From positions 37,418 through 44,430 of the forward strand of contig DOCI01000305.1 of NCBI GenBank assembly GCA_003503535.1: DNA of 7,013 bases. The letters run 5' to 3'. Source of the stretch: Planctomycetaceae bacterium (lineage in GTDB: Bacteria; Planctomycetota; Planctomycetia; Planctomycetales; Planctomycetaceae). Position numbers and translations under genes: made by a program. Under the pieces are notes generated by a model. It did no database searches. It worked only from the letters and a program-made list of their open reading frames with translations, and was not told where the DNA came from. Below, piece by piece: positions 6,162-7,013 of the stretch (within the stretch, counting starts at the first letter, position 1; each line of letters opens with the position of its first letter).

Positions 6162-7013
6162 TCCACAGAAGAATTGTCGGGAATGCTTTCGATCCAGGCA
6201 CGAATCAGCTCGATCGATTCGGCATGGGAAAGATTGCGAGCCAGATTTGGCATCCGCACACCTGGTTCGTTTGATTCGATCCGGTAAACGAGAATCGACT
6301 CATCTGGCTTACCTGGGACAATATCGAATTTGCGGCCCCCCGACCCGCGGCCCGTTGCGACAGGCGATTTCCAGACACCATATTTTGCGGGAGTATTCTG
6401 AAACAGGGATAAATCGAGTCCAGAAGTTCGAGCCGAGCCGACGGGATTGTGACAGTGAGCACAATTCACATCCAGCCAGGCGCGAGTTCGTTGTTCAATT
6501 GAACCAGTGGACGGATCATCAAAGACTGGCAATGCAGGAAGACTCTCGATGTCGGGACATTCTTTCAGCCATCCCCTGGCTTGCCATTCAGCCAGTTGAT
6601 TCTCGCTGCTGTGTAACAGCAATCGATTCAGGTTTCTCGCAGTGGGGCCAAGTGGCTGAAACTTTCCCTCCTGACCGTGACAGGTAATGCACTGGTTTGC
6701 GTTTGGAATTTGATATTGATTGCTGACCGTCTTACCAGAATCGTCCAACCACTTCACCTCCCGACGGCCTCCCCCAAGAGCCAGCCTGGCATCACTTTGC
6801 TCCTCATTCCAAATGTAGGAGTAGCCATACCAGCCATTGTCGCGATGCTCTTCAATTCGTGTTTCCAGTAGTTGCTGACCGGATTCTGGACTTCGCTGAT
6901 CGTGCGGCATTGCAAATGTTTTTACGATGGCTGTTCCGACAGGAAATTTCATAACTGCTGTCGGCTCAAAAACCATTGCCCCAGCGGTTGGCAGACGAAT
7001 GAATCGATACTTT
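6152..7013 (-). CDS. Diheme cytochrome c, SO_2930/HNE_0200-like, 5' end outside window
   Basis: The frame is open to the right edge: 12 more residues (KYRFIRLPTAGA) precede the first internal Met at 6976, so this is the C-terminal part of a longer protein. Counting from that Met, the sequence has FPVGTAIVKTFAMP (11-24), a feature I associate with the SO_2930/HNE_0200 family, then a WYGYSYIWN segment. Two heme c attachment sites follow: CITCH (96-100), inside NANQCITCHGQ, and CAHCH (172-176), inside VNCAHCHNP. MP at 242-243 supplies a likely axial Met for the second heme. Hemes are attached after Sec export, so it should act in the periplasm in electron transfer, perhaps with a partner dehydrogenase domain encoded upstream. 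The family name rests on memory of its motifs; the diheme c-type nature is seen directly. The signal peptide would lie outside the window. Confidence 0.87.
   Translation of the reverse strand, partial: KYRFIRLPTAGAMVFEPTAVMKFPVGTAIVKTFAMPHDQRSPESGQQLLETRIEEHRDNGWYGYSYIWNEEQSDARLALGGGRREVKWLDDSGKTVSNQYQIPNANQCITCHGQEGKFQPLGPTARNLNRLLLHSSENQLAEWQARGWLKECPDIESLPALPVFDDPSTGSIEQRTRAWLDVNCAHCHNPVGSARTSGLDLSLFQNTPAKYGVWKSPVATGRGSGGRKFDIVPGKPDESILVYRIESNEPGVRMPNLARNLSHAESIELIRAWIESIPDNSSVDQD

Noticed and set aside
6247..6687. 146-residue open frame on the plus strand
   Set aside because: It is antisense to the cytochrome c gene with its two CxxCH sites and has no protein features of its own.
1..7013. 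Defence island, mobile element, CRISPR array or secondary-metabolite cluster
   Set aside because: I saw no transposase, integrase, nuclease, repeat-spacer pattern or assembly-line enzyme. All clear genes are housekeeping-style or secreted accessory proteins.

Overview
The window reads as ordinary chromosomal DNA from a planctomycete, probably a member of the Planctomycetaceae with moderate GC. I infer this from the protein styles: a secreted SGNH hydrolase of a type common in that phylum, a Tat-exported calcineurin-like phosphoesterase, a secreted dienelactone-hydrolase-like esterase, a small zinc-ribbon membrane protein, and a SO_2930/HNE_0200-like diheme cytochrome c. No RNA gene, insertion sequence, integrase, CRISPR array or phage gene is visible.

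Layout from left to right. Positions 1-248 (+) hold the 3' end, or possibly the whole, of a short gene I do not recognise. Positions 332-1129 (-) encode a secreted SGNH/GDSL-type hydrolase. A 277-bp divergent intergenic region follows. Positions 1407-3136 (+) carry a tight two-gene unit: a secreted beta-propeller-like protein, then, 14 bp later behind a strong Shine-Dalgarno sequence, a Tat-exported metallophosphoesterase. A stem-loop with a T tail at 3139-3192 closes this unit. Positions 3224-4336 (-) encode a secreted alpha/beta hydrolase that converges on the unit. Positions 4568-4999 (-) encode a zinc-ribbon protein with two membrane helices. After a second divergent intergenic region, 5253-6161 (+) encodes a membrane sterol desaturase/fatty acid hydroxylase-superfamily enzyme. 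Its last codons overlap by 10 bp the convergent 3' end of a diheme cytochrome c gene (6152-7013, -), whose 5' part lies outside the window.

Most products act outside the cytoplasm: five of the seven clear genes have a signal peptide, a Tat signal or heme-attachment sites requiring export, and the other two are membrane proteins. Two secreted esterase-type hydrolases and a secreted phosphoesterase would fit scavenging of acylated or phosphorylated polymers, but that link is inference. The strongest candidates for something little described are the beta-propeller/phosphoesterase pair and a 16-bp palindrome overlapping a promoter-like -35 element before the desaturase gene. I found no evidence for a large new system here.
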